Source: Teredinibacter turnerae
Lineage (GTDB): Bacteria; Pseudomonadota; Gammaproteobacteria; Pseudomonadales; Cellvibrionaceae
Reading direction: 5' to 3'
Length of the DNA stretch: 64,000 nucleotides
NCBI RefSeq assembly: GCF_037935975.1
Contig: NZ_CP149817.1
Coordinates: 558,001-622,000 of the forward strand
Positions 26,221-34,401 of this stretch are shown one piece after another. The notes beneath the pieces were generated by a model, which had not been told where the DNA came from, did no database searches, and saw only the letters and a program-made list of their open reading frames with translations. A program made the position numbers and the translations under genes. How positions within the stretch are numbered: the first letter of the stretch is position 1; each line of letters opens with the position of its first letter.

Positions 26221-26688
26221 CTTGGTGGGGCTAGTTGCCTTTCGGTTTTTAAGCCCACCAAAGCCGACCTGTACTTACGCCGCTTAATTGAAGCGCCTGT
26301 TAAATATCTCGGCACACGAATAAAGATAATCCCGGAGTAAAATCGCTATATCAGCCTAAACAAACCGTTCTAGCGAAAAAAACGGTCAATCACGGCGCCC
26401 AAACAACCGAAATAATGCTGAGAGAGCTATTATCTTGGACGAATATTTGCTCGGTGGAAATATTGGCGTATTGTAACTATTTCCTGCTAGTGACTGGAAA
26501 GCGGGCTTTTAGTCTAAAACCCCAGTAAATTGCTGACGGCCATCGAAGGTACGGTCGCAGGCCGTAGGGTATTCAGAAGCGTTGAGTTGGTTTATGTTGC
26601 CGTGGATATTGGCTTTGCGTGGTGGTGTTAGGATATAGAAAGGGGGATGGTTGCTGGGTTAATTTAATAGAATGTTAGGCTTTAGATC
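26221..26688. other. Gap without recognised features
   Basis: About 470 bases after the 42-bp repeat array. No supported gene, hairpin terminator or repeat was recognised. The last part should contain the promoter of the small membrane-anchored protein gene at 26689. Confidence 0.5.
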
Positions 26689-27141
26689 ATGCTGAGTACG
26701 TTAATAACTATTTTGGCTGTTATAGTTGCTTTTTTGGCCGCAATCCATGCAAGGAAATCTGCTGAGGCAGCAAAAGAGGCAAATAAAATTGCGGTGCATC
26801 AAAATCGGTTAGAAATTTATAAAAGTCTAGTATTACTAATATCAGCTCTTTCCAGTCGTGGGCCTGATACTAAGTCCGAAGATATCTGGCAGTTTTATGA
26901 ACCTGCGGAGCTATCGAAATTCTATTTTTGCGATCAAAGTGCGAATAGAATCTCCTTGCTTTTTGACAATCTTTTGAGATTCCTTTCTAAAAAGCATGAT
27001 TGGCAAGTTGCGAGAGAAGAAGGCTCTGATAACCTCAAGCAATGCGCTAGAGAAATGCATGCCTCTCTGGAACAATGCAGGGATGAGGCTGTAAAGGTCA
27101 AGGATGAAATTGAGCCACAGCTAATAGTAAACAAAGCCTGA
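26689..27141 (+). CDS. Small membrane-anchored hypothetical protein
   Basis: A 150-residue protein with one N-terminal membrane segment (residues 3-21, LITILAVIVAFLAAI), then a helical soluble region rich in Ala, Glu and Lys (HARKSAEAAKEANKIAV) and a cysteine-containing C-terminal helix pair. Such single-pass proteins are common as cassette genes of unknown function. No strong ribosome-binding site precedes the ATG. A second small gene follows 20 bases later on the same strand. No family name can be given. Confidence 0.6.
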   Translation: MLSTLITILAVIVAFLAAIHARKSAEAAKEANKIAVHQNRLEIYKSLVLLISALSSRGPDTKSEDIWQFYEPAELSKFYFCDQSANRISLLFDNLLRFLSKKHDWQVAREEGSDNLKQCAREMHASLEQCRDEAVKVKDEIEPQLIVNKA

Positions 27142-27160
27142 TACGTAATTGGATTGAAGG

Positions 27161-27433
27161 GTGAACTGTACACAGAAAGAAATTTTGGAAAATTTGTTTG
27201 ATGCTCTTGATCGTCTTTTCGATAGAGAGTCGAAAGTAATTGATATATACGCGATCATGTTTGCATCAGAAAAAGCTGTGTCTGGAGAGACAGAAGTTGT
27301 TAATTTAAGTGAGTATTCGTACGCTCTTAAAATGCTCACACGTACTGGAAAAACGGAAGAGGCTCAGCGTGAAGAAGCTCTACTAATAACCAATGAACTG
27401 AGGAGTATTCTCAATGAATTGCTACCTATCTGA
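27161..27433 (+). CDS. Small hypothetical protein (90 aa)
   Basis: A 90-residue, strongly helical and acidic soluble protein starting at GTG (NCTQKEILENLFDALDRLF) and ending SILNELLPI. It lies 20 bases after the preceding small gene and is probably co-transcribed. The GTG has GAAGG directly in front of it, too close to be ideal, so the exact start is uncertain. The product is not recognised. Confidence 0.5.
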   Translation: MNCTQKEILENLFDALDRLFDRESKVIDIYAIMFASEKAVSGETEVVNLSEYSYALKMLTRTGKTEEAQREEALLITNELRSILNELLPI

Positions 27434-27616
27434 AAAAGCGCATAACAAAATGGTGTTCGCATTAAATGACCAACAAATGGCGCCACGCAGGCGCCCAAGC
27501 CTACATTCTTTTTGTGGTTTAGCTGCACTCAATTTACCAAAAAAAGCTTTCCGGTTTGGGCGCTGATGAGCGGTGTTTTCAGCGCTGTGAGAAACAAGGT
27601 AGGAGATTCGATAGAG

Positions 27617-28033
27617 ATGATAAAGGGTGAGTGTGTCTGCGGGGCGGTGAGGTTCACAATCTCTGGACCTACATCTCAAGTGATTTTTTGTCATTGCTCA
27701 ATCTGTCGCAAATCGGTCGGCGCTGGAGGCATCCCAATTATCATTGCATCCAACCAATTTTTTAATTGGGATAGTGGTCTGGATTCGATAAAGTCATGGA
27801 GCAAACCAGTCGGTGATTGGACTACAAATTTCTGTAGCGTATGTGGTTCGCCCCTCCCAAGGGAAAATGATTCAAATAGCATGGCAATTCCGGCGGGGCT
27901 CATCACGCAAGGCGGAGATGATCTAAAGGTCCAGCACCATATCTATTCAAATTACAAACCAGCCTGGGATGAAATTGGTGATGATGGCGTCATACATCCC
28001 GAGGCATTCGGAAGCTCAACGGTTGAGCGCTAA
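27617..28033 (+). CDS. GFA/CENP-V family zinc protein
   Basis: A 138-residue protein of the GFA (glutathione-dependent formaldehyde-activating enzyme-like, CENP-V) family. Zinc-binding cysteines are at the start in ECVCGAVRF, then in CHCSICRK, and in FCSVCGSPL. These beta-fold zinc proteins are often of unknown substrate and are frequent as mobile gene-cassette cargo. The open frame extends upstream to 27512, but the ATG at 27617, after AGGAG, begins the domain at once (MIKGECVCGAV). A 3' fragment of a closely related gene lies at 33831-34040. The stop is followed by CTAACAAAAACAAGC, which resembles one arm of an integron recombination site; this is weak evidence. Confidence 0.88.
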   Translation: MIKGECVCGAVRFTISGPTSQVIFCHCSICRKSVGAGGIPIIIASNQFFNWDSGLDSIKSWSKPVGDWTTNFCSVCGSPLPRENDSNSMAIPAGLITQGGDDLKVQHHIYSNYKPAWDEIGDDGVIHPEAFGSSTVER

Positions 28034-28235
28034 CAAAAACAAGCACTGCGACGCCCGAACCGCCGTTCCCCTTTATTTTGGGCGGACCCATTGCTTGCAT
28101 GTAGCTATCGAAAAACTAAATACACCAAATAACCAGAATAACGGAAGCATCTAAACGTTTAAAATAAACCCTGCCGTCGTTTAACGGAGTTTGCCTTGAA
28201 GCATTACTAGCAAGGTAATGACAAATAGGGGGGAT

Positions 28236-28802
28236 TTATTGCTGCGCTATCGCTGTAAAGACCAATCCTTTAAGTTCATGCTGTGTGATCGCACGATAGA
28301 AATCTTCATTACAGTACAGTGCTACTCCGCCATCAATGTCGAGAGTAAAGAGGGTTGGAGCGTCGGAGGTGAGAGATTGTTTAAGGGCTAGCGCCGTTAT
28401 ATCCTGCAGTGTGCCGTCATCATAATAGCTGGCGGCGGTGTGCTCATGATCGACATAGCTATTGCCCAGGCGCTCCACGGAATTGATAAATCGGTAACTG
28501 CCTGCATCACCCTCCAGCGAATAATCTTCCACCAGGCCGGGGCTGAGCAAGGGGCTAAGGCTATCTAGGGCGGCTTGCGAAACAATCAGATCATTGGTAG
28601 ACCACTGGGTAATATCGGGCAGTTCCTCAGCCCCGTTATCGGAAGGCAGAAATTCCGTGCGGGGGGCTACCCAGTCAAAAGGCAGGGGGGAACCCAGCGC
28701 ATCAATAACAAAATCTTCCATCTTTTCGAGTATGTCGAGATCATCCAGCGTGCACATCATGTAATGATCGAGATCCGCGCTGATGCGGTATATTTTGTTC
28801 AC
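28236..28802 (-). CDS. Imm11-like immunity protein, second copy
   Basis: A 188-residue protein clearly homologous along its whole length to the one at 3299-3865 (shared DLDHYMMCTLDDLD, ITQWSTNDLIVSQ, LFTLDIDGGV and LYCNE). It should neutralise the AHH nuclease encoded just upstream, whose start region is broken. An intact immunity gene with a disrupted toxin is a common outcome of selection for protection. It overlaps the toxin frame by 4 bases, as in the first pair. Confidence 0.7.
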   Translation of the reverse strand: MNKIYRISADLDHYMMCTLDDLDILEKMEDFVIDALGSPLPFDWVAPRTEFLPSDNGAEELPDITQWSTNDLIVSQAALDSLSPLLSPGLVEDYSLEGDAGSYRFINSVERLGNSYVDHEHTAASYYDDGTLQDITALALKQSLTSDAPTLFTLDIDGGVALYCNEDFYRAITQHELKGLVFTAIAQQ

Positions 28803-29600
28803 CTGATTTCCCCTATTTTTACACCCAGGTCAATTTTGCCCTTTTCAGTGAGTAATGCTACAACGTCGGGTTCGTTCTTGGCGTTTTGTACTTTCCTGCG
28901 AATACTTTGCAACGCATTAAGTATGTCGCGTTCACCGTTTGCCATCCGTAATGTGCGCCCGACCCACGCTGCATATTTGTTGGTATGAAGATAGCCATGA
29001 CCGACTGCGTTAGGTAATACAGTACCCTTGGCATCTTCGTGCTTCTTGGGCAGCCAGCAGCCGTTGAGGGGATCATTAATGCCAACATAGGCGAACATCT
29101 TTAGCCGCGCTGCACCATGGGAGGCATGACGTGAACACACAATATGATGGGCTTCCCAATGTGCTCCATGGCGCGCTTGTCCGGCTGTTCTTAAATGATT
29201 GCCTAGTATGCTGGAGTTGCCTGCCTTGTGTGCGTCTTTGGCCTTATAAATAGGCCTGTTGCCGCAGTTCAGCTCACGATATTCATTTAGCTTGAGCTGC
29301 AACCCGCTCAAGGCATCGAGCTTTGCACACTCGCTAAACAAAAAGCCCCGCTTTTTCTTGACAAGTTGATCTGGTTGGTCTTTGAGTGGAGTGCGTTTTT
29401 TGACCAGCTGTTGTTTGGATTGTTCGAGTACGGCGTCGAGGAAAGTTCAAAAGGGGGTGATGGTGAACGGTAGCGGCTCCATGCCTTGGGTTCCTGTATG
29501 GCAGTTCAAAGGGTGGAAGTATTATTGCAGGAATGGCATGTGCTTCGTGTGACGGGTTTAAATCTTTCGTGAGGCGTACGCATGCCCCTCCAAAAATAAT
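28799..29600 (-). pseudogene. AHH nuclease toxin gene, second copy, disrupted N-terminus
   Basis: The C-terminal 180 codons (from about 29341) are open and keep the AHH nuclease (WEAHHIVCSRHAS, NGCWLPKKH, HTNKYAAWV). Upstream, the region homologous to the first copy is split. GGACVRLTKDLNPS lies in one frame, and MEPLPFTITPF followed by an in-frame TGA and then TFLDAVLEQSKQQLV in another. At least one frameshift and one stop are thus needed to explain it. The far end is cut at about 29600 and replaced by an IS30 fragment. An internal TTG at 29341 could in principle still give the nuclease domain alone. Confidence 0.75.
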
Positions 29601-29737
29601 AAAATACACTCAAGCTCACGATAGAGCGTCGAACGGTTCCTATCTAACGCTTTGGCAATATATGCTACTGAGTGCCCTTGCTTTCGCATTGTAGAAAGGG
29701 TATATCTTTCTTCGGAAGTAAGGTGCGTAGAAGTCAT
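29558..29737 (-). pseudogene. IS30-family transposase N-terminal remnant
   Basis: The first 43 codons from ATG 29737 give the IS30 N-terminal helix-turn-helix (LTSEERYTLSTMRKQG, then VAYIAKALDRNRSTLYREL). At about 29610 the homology stops and the frame runs into the broken AHH gene, ending at 29558. The rest of the transposase is missing, so this is a breakpoint scar that likely truncated the toxin gene. Confidence 0.82.
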
Positions 29738-30006
29738 TATGGTTTCTCACTTCTTGGCGGGAGTAAAAAAACCTTGATTATCGTGCCTTACCTCTCTCAA
29801 TGGAAATTGTGTCGCACTTAGCATATGAATTCGGCCAGCTTAAAACGCGTTAAAATTTGACACCGTTTTCATCAAGACAGTCTGGCGCACCAAATTGTGC
29901 TTTATGTCTCTAAACTTGGAGAAAGTCTAGGCAAAGGCACGGCACCATTCCATCGTCATACCACGTAAGGTGACGTTAATTTAGAAACAAGAAAAGGACT
30001 CCCTCG
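29738..30006. promoter_or_regulatory. Upstream region of the 30007 operon
   Basis: No gene is seen. The segment should hold the promoter for the two-gene operon that follows; AAAAGGACT at 29993-30001 is the ribosome-binding site of the first gene. No clear operator was recognised. Confidence 0.4.
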
Positions 30007-31173
30007 ATGGTTTCACAGTCAAACAAAGCTCTGATTATCTCCACTCCCGCTCAAGGTAAAAAAGTCATTTTTGCTCCTGCTCTCGAGAAAGAATATCATT
30101 TGCTCAAGGAAGCAGCGAAGAAATTCTACTACCCCAAACTTGCTATGGAACATTTGGCTGCGCTTTCCACCGGCTTAAATGGTAAACGCAATGTGTTTAT
30201 TCCGAATACCAATGAATTTATGGCCAACACCTTCCAAAAAGTGGTTGTGGTGGTCCCGGGAATTATGGCCACAGTAGAGCGTCGACCTAATGATAGTTTG
30301 GTGGTGACGAATTTGGTTTTGAGTGATGCTTATAAGTCACTACCAAAAAATAGCTCGGAAAAACCGGGTGTCTATCAAGTGTCTAGAGAAAAAGGAAGCC
30401 CGGAGATCAATTACAAGAGCAACGGTAGGATTACACCAAAAGACGAAAGGAAAGTGGTGATAGCAGACACCAGTCACGCAAACCCATTAGATGCTGCAAA
30501 TAGTGCAGTGGACAAACTGGATAAAATGTTCGGTCGTCAGGCTGCTCTTAAGTGCGATTTTGATTTGTTTTACTCACCAGTTGGTCGTTCTCTGGGCGGC
30601 ATGCGGAACTACAACCCGATAGTGCATAAAGAAGCCTATGCTTTCTCTGCCCTGCTGGCCGATGCTATTGAGCAATCTATCAATCACAAAGGTGTGGAAT
30701 GGACGTCTCAAGGCAGTGGTTCTGTGGTATTAACCCAAGCTCTAGAAGTGTTGACCCATAAAAATATTTCATTTAAAGAGCAAAAACATGTTATCACAAT
30801 GTATAAACCCACTACGGACCCGGGCTTCACCTTGTTAGCCGCTAATAAACTGGGAATGAAAGCCGACAAAAAACTGCTTAGCGGTAATTTCCGGGCCAGT
30901 GCAACCAGCATCATTAGCAATGTGGCACGCGCACGCAATTTGGAAGATCCCTACGGCTGGAAAGATTATAAAAACGACCTACTCGATGGTTCCATGACTA
31001 CCGTTGGCGCGGCGACAGGTGCAACGGGTGCCGTCGCTACTGGCGCCGGATTACTGCTCGCGGGAACGGCAGCCGGGCCTGTTATAGCCTCTGTGGGCGC
31101 TGTTACCGGAATCGTTGGCATGGTGCACTTTGGCATCAGCAGTGTCAGGAAATATTTTAAGAATCGGAGCTAA
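30007..31173 (+). CDS. Unknown protein, possibly alpha/beta-hydrolase-like with C-terminal hydrophobic tail
   Basis: A 388-residue protein without a recognised family. Two segments look like an alpha/beta-hydrolase: a buried strand followed by a Gly (KVVVVVPGIMATVE, residues 78-91), as at the oxyanion strand, and WTSQGSGSVVLTQAL near 237, placed like the nucleophile elbow of lipases (usual G-x-S-x-G, here W-T-S-Q-G). The C-terminus (residues about 340-380) is a Gly/Ala-rich hydrophobic stretch (GAATGATGAVATGAGLLL), a probable membrane-inserting hairpin. There is no signal peptide. It precedes an unknown gene by 6 bases. The pair could be an antibacterial lipase-type effector with its partner, but that is a guess from layout. 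Confidence 0.6.
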   Translation: MVSQSNKALIISTPAQGKKVIFAPALEKEYHLLKEAAKKFYYPKLAMEHLAALSTGLNGKRNVFIPNTNEFMANTFQKVVVVVPGIMATVERRPNDSLVVTNLVLSDAYKSLPKNSSEKPGVYQVSREKGSPEINYKSNGRITPKDERKVVIADTSHANPLDAANSAVDKLDKMFGRQAALKCDFDLFYSPVGRSLGGMRNYNPIVHKEAYAFSALLADAIEQSINHKGVEWTSQGSGSVVLTQALEVLTHKNISFKEQKHVITMYKPTTDPGFTLLAANKLGMKADKKLLSGNFRASATSIISNVARARNLEDPYGWKDYKNDLLDGSMTTVGAATGATGAVATGAGLLLAGTAAGPVIASVGAVTGIVGMVHFGISSVRKYFKNRS

Positions 31174-31179
31174 AGTAAT

Positions 31180-32121
31180 ATGCTTGATTGGTTGAAGTTC
31201 TTTCCTTACGCGAACCAGACTACGCGAAGCCATACAGAAGTACGTGGCCCTTATTTTCCAAACCCCAAACCTCGGAGATGGAAGTTGGGGGACAGCCTAC
31301 TCCGTTTTAAAGCGCCCAGGTCTAATCCCATTTTTGGGTTTTCAAGCAACGGTCGTTCAATAAACAGATTATCTCCTGGACCACGCAATATTCTGAAAGC
31401 TGAATGGGAGCCAGTATACGGAGGGAATTCAGATGCTCCACCAAGCGAGTGGCTGTTTCATCATTTCTATTCGGATGAATGGCTTTTCGTTGGCCCTTGG
31501 TTTTCAGGCTTTCAGGCTCGCCTAACCGGCACGGGATTGCTTGTTACACCAGATACACGAATAAAAAGCTCTTTCTCCGACAAAAACTTATTTCACCCTA
31601 AGGTATTTGAATCAGCTATCGCCAACTATCTTGATCATCGCTATGGCTACTACAGAAATGGCCGCAAACCTCGTTATCGGGGTCCCCTGAATTGGCGAGT
31701 ACTCCCTATTTCCAAAAGCATCCAAGCAGTAATCTGTGATATCCACCAAATCGGTAATTCGTCGATAGATAACCCTTTGTTGCTTCGGCTAGTGTTTTTT
31801 CCAGTTACACCTCAAACATTTATATATATCACCTTCAGTTTTGGCGGGACCGAAATCTACAACAATAAAGTCTGCGCAGAACCCATGTTCAAACTCTGCG
31901 ACTCCATCATCAACTCATTTCACTTGGACGTTGGTGCGAAAACACAAGCGGAATGGGATAAAGTAAAAGCCACGTGCCCAGATATGTCGATCACTGACTC
32001 GTTCGGTGAACTGGCGTGGCCGCTAAAAAAAGAGAAGAAATCTAAAAACCCTAAGGAGGTCGACATTACGCCAGCGTCAGATCCAATTGTAATTGAATAT
32101 GATAAAAGCAGCAGTCGCTAA
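31180..32121 (+). CDS. Unknown protein, partner of the 30007 gene
   Basis: A 313-residue soluble protein rich in aromatic residues (WLFHHFYSDEWLFVGPW, RYRGPLNWRVLP) with no signal peptide and no recognised domain. It follows the preceding gene by 6 bases and must be co-transcribed. Such a partner could be an immunity protein, chaperone or adaptor for the upstream hydrolase-like protein. The C-terminal 35 residues are Lys/Pro-rich and probably disordered. Confidence 0.6.
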   Translation: MLDWLKFFPYANQTTRSHTEVRGPYFPNPKPRRWKLGDSLLRFKAPRSNPIFGFSSNGRSINRLSPGPRNILKAEWEPVYGGNSDAPPSEWLFHHFYSDEWLFVGPWFSGFQARLTGTGLLVTPDTRIKSSFSDKNLFHPKVFESAIANYLDHRYGYYRNGRKPRYRGPLNWRVLPISKSIQAVICDIHQIGNSSIDNPLLLRLVFFPVTPQTFIYITFSFGGTEIYNNKVCAEPMFKLCDSIINSFHLDVGAKTQAEWDKVKATCPDMSITDSFGELAWPLKKEKKSKNPKEVDITPASDPIVIEYDKSSSR

Positions 32122-32151
32122 TCGGGTGGCTATAATGCTAGAACCGCTCTG

Positions 32152-32324
32152 CGCTCACTCAAACCCGAGCAGCTCTGGCGCCGCAGTCTCATTCCCCGCT
32201 GCAAGCCACGCGTCGTACCCGCCCGCGATCGATTTAACCTGCTGGTAGCCCATCGACTTCATGCTGCTGGCGGCCAGTGCGGCGCGGCCGCTGGTTTTGC
32301 AGTAGATTATGAATTTTGCTTCGC
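32152..32324 (-). pseudogene. Truncated 3' copy of the rhodanese gene
   Basis: These 173 bases match 43933-44105 with only about two differences. They encode the last 56 codons of the rhodanese gene, including the active-site loop CKTSGRAA. The copy is cut abruptly at 32324, where it continues into CAGGAATAGT repeated twice and a TTGGACACCCAC motif. It has no start of its own and is not expected to be functional. Confidence 0.9.
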
Positions 32325-32568
32325 CAGGAATAGTCAGGAATAGTTGGACACCCACTCTAAATTGGGAATGCAATGGATTGATGTAACGATTTAAGGGCGT
32401 AATAGCCCACTAAAGTCAAGCTTTAAATACTTGGCTGCGCTTTAACTACTTGGTGATTTTTTGAAAAAAACAGTAAGACAGCCACCCCAAAAGGAACGAA
32501 ATCTCGATTCTAGGGTAAATGGCTGTCTGCTCTTTCGAGAGTGGCAGGGAAATTAGTCAGTAAATTGG

Positions 32569-32806
32569 CTAACTTAAAAGCGCTTTACAATTCCGGTATG
32601 CGGGTTTTCGTTTTAACCCCCGTGTGCCCGCTGCATGAAGCAGTCTTGCCTTACAGCCAACCAGGCTTTTGAATTGGGATTCAAATTGCGTGGTTTGCAC
32701 CAGCCATTCGCGGGAACTTATGTTGAGCCTATCTAAAATGGAAGGCAGCTGATTGTCGATATGGCCCCGTTTGTTTTTTCGAATAGCCCGGCCGGTGATA
32801 TAGAAA
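32569..32806 (-). pseudogene. RAYT (REP-associated tyrosine transposase) C-terminal remnant
   Basis: An open minus frame ending at TAG 32569 reads GRAIRKNKRGHI, LPSILDRLNISSREWL, FKSLVGCKARLL and ends AYRNCKALLS. This is the characteristic C-terminal region of Y1-type RAYT proteins, which follows the catalytic HUH domain. The HUH domain and Tyr helix are missing; homology stops at the GTGGGTGTCCAATAG motif at 32811. Only a scrap of the gene remains. Confidence 0.7.
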
Positions 32807-32824
32807 TGATGTGGGTGTCCAATA

Positions 32825-33064
32825 GAATTTTTTTACCTGTCTTCAGATAGCTATACCGCGATTAGTGATCGTTATATTGGTGCTGCTGCGTGGGTAAAGC
32901 CGTCAGTCTCCAGTGCGCAAGCCCTTATTGAAATCACTTTGCCAGGCGGATTGGCTGAAGGAGATTATTTTGTCGGATTTATTGCTGATCCCCATGATAA
33001 TTTTATTGAAAATAGAGAGTTTGATAATCAAATTTTTCTAAATCGAACGATTAATGTTTGGTAG
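32825..33064 (+). pseudogene. CARDB-like domain, C-terminal remnant of a larger secreted protein
   Basis: An open frame without its own start reads FYLSSDSYTAISDRYIG, LPGGLAEGDYFVGFIADP and FLNRTINVW before TAG at 33062. This is the pattern of a CARDB/APHP-type adhesion domain, which normally forms the end of a long exported protein. The upstream part is gone and the fragment abuts the RAYT scrap. Confidence 0.65.
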
Positions 33065-33147
33065 TTCGCATTTGGATAGAAAGTGCCATACGTATCGGTG
33101 TGCTATGTCACTGCTAGCTACTCGTTCAGGAGAATCGAGGGAGTTCT

Positions 33148-33762
33148 ATGGATATTAAAATAGTTACTTTGGGATTATTTTCATCCTTGTTATTGTCGGG
33201 ATGTAGTGGTAACGATGGTTATGAAGACGAAGGCGATTGTAAGCTGATATTCCCTTATTTTGAGGGCGAGAGTACGTCTTGGACAATTGACTCAGAAGGT
33301 ACGATATCCATGGTTGACCTGTACGCCAATACTGACGATATGGTTACTCTGAATTATAGCGACGGCTCACAGAAAGTTTTTACTTGGGGTGGTGAATATT
33401 GTGAAGGGTACCAATCAGAAGTGGAGGCGACCCCAGCTGAACGATTGATTGTTAAAGGCATGTCTCCCGTTCAAATACTAGCGCACGATTATCTTTATGG
33501 CGGTGAAGCCAGTGAAAATGGCTCAGATGGATCTCCGCCAGGGATATCCTATCCTAGCTGTGAACATACTCAAGAAATGGATAAGCAGTGTGCTGGTACA
33601 TTCGACCTAAACGGCAATATTTTTGATTGGTCGCAAACAACCAGTGAGCGGGGTGATGTCCCTGGTCATGCAATTACTTTTTTCGAAATGTCATATCAAG
33701 ACCAGCTATTGTTACGCTTAGAGATGCATGAATGGCAGTGTGAAAGTGAGGTTTGCGACTAA
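33148..33762 (+). CDS. Hypothetical lipoprotein
   Basis: A 204-residue lipoprotein. The signal peptide (MDIKIVTLGLFSSLLLSGC) ends in a lipobox LLSGC with lipidated Cys19. The mature part is acidic, with several cysteines that could form disulfides (EGDCKLIF, GEYCEGY, SCEHTQ, KQCAG, WQCESEVCD). No domain is recognised. The start follows AGGAGAATCGAGGGAG. It stands alone between the CARDB remnant and the GFA fragment. Confidence 0.75.
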   Translation: MDIKIVTLGLFSSLLLSGCSGNDGYEDEGDCKLIFPYFEGESTSWTIDSEGTISMVDLYANTDDMVTLNYSDGSQKVFTWGGEYCEGYQSEVEATPAERLIVKGMSPVQILAHDYLYGGEASENGSDGSPPGISYPSCEHTQEMDKQCAGTFDLNGNIFDWSQTTSERGDVPGHAITFFEMSYQDQLLLRLEMHEWQCESEVCD

Positions 33763-33830
33763 AATACGCCTTGCTACCCGCGCGATTAAGCACTGAGTAG
33801 TCAACAAAAAGCTCTGATTGATGCAGGACC

Positions 33831-34040
33831 ACAAATTTCTGTTGCGTATGTGGTTCGCCCCTCCCAAGGGAAAATGATTCAAATAGCATGGCAATTCCAG
33901 CGGGGCTCATCACGCAAGGCGGAGATGATCTAAAGGTCCAGCACCATACCTATTCAAGTTACATAACAGCGTGGGATGAAATTGGTGATGATGGCGTCAT
34001 ACATCCCGAGGCATTCGAAAGCTCAACGGGTGAGCTTTAA
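33831..34040 (+). pseudogene. 3' fragment of a GFA-family gene
   Basis: About 210 bases closely match 27824-28033, the last half of the intact GFA gene, with around 7 percent differences. They keep an open frame (VCGSPLPRENDSNSMAIP, DEIGDDGVIHPEAF) to TAA 34038. The first half, with the first two zinc cysteine pairs, is absent. The divergence suggests a related but separate gene copy, not a very recent duplication. Confidence 0.85.
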
Positions 34041-34401
34041 CAAGCTACTTTAATACGACGAATTAACAAACGAATTCAGTCTGCAATTGATGTGGGTGTC
34101 CAATAGCGGAAGGAACAACAGCGGGTGGATGAGTGAGGTAATAGGGATTCCCTAACATCCGCGGCCCTTCATTTTAGCGTGTCCCGCGCTGACGCACGCG
34201 CCCGCCTGCGGGCGTTATCTGGCGATTGGCCCCGTGCACCGAAATTGCGGAAATAATGAACCATTACGGCGAAAATGGTATTTCTCGGCTTTACTAAACC
34301 AAAATATTAAATAAATTCATCAAAATCATAAAGCGAGACCTGTCTTAATTTGCTATATGCTGGTGCATTCTCGTCCGAGGCACCATCGATCAGGAATACT
34401 C
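34041..34401. other. Gap upstream of the GH127-type gene
   Basis: It contains a GATGTGGGTGTCCAATAG motif (34089-34106), the same as at 32808-32825, and a GC-rich self-complementary stretch near 34185-34215 (GCGCCCGCCTGCGGGCG). The end should hold the promoter of the glycoside hydrolase gene; ATCAGGAATACTC precedes its start. Confidence 0.5.
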
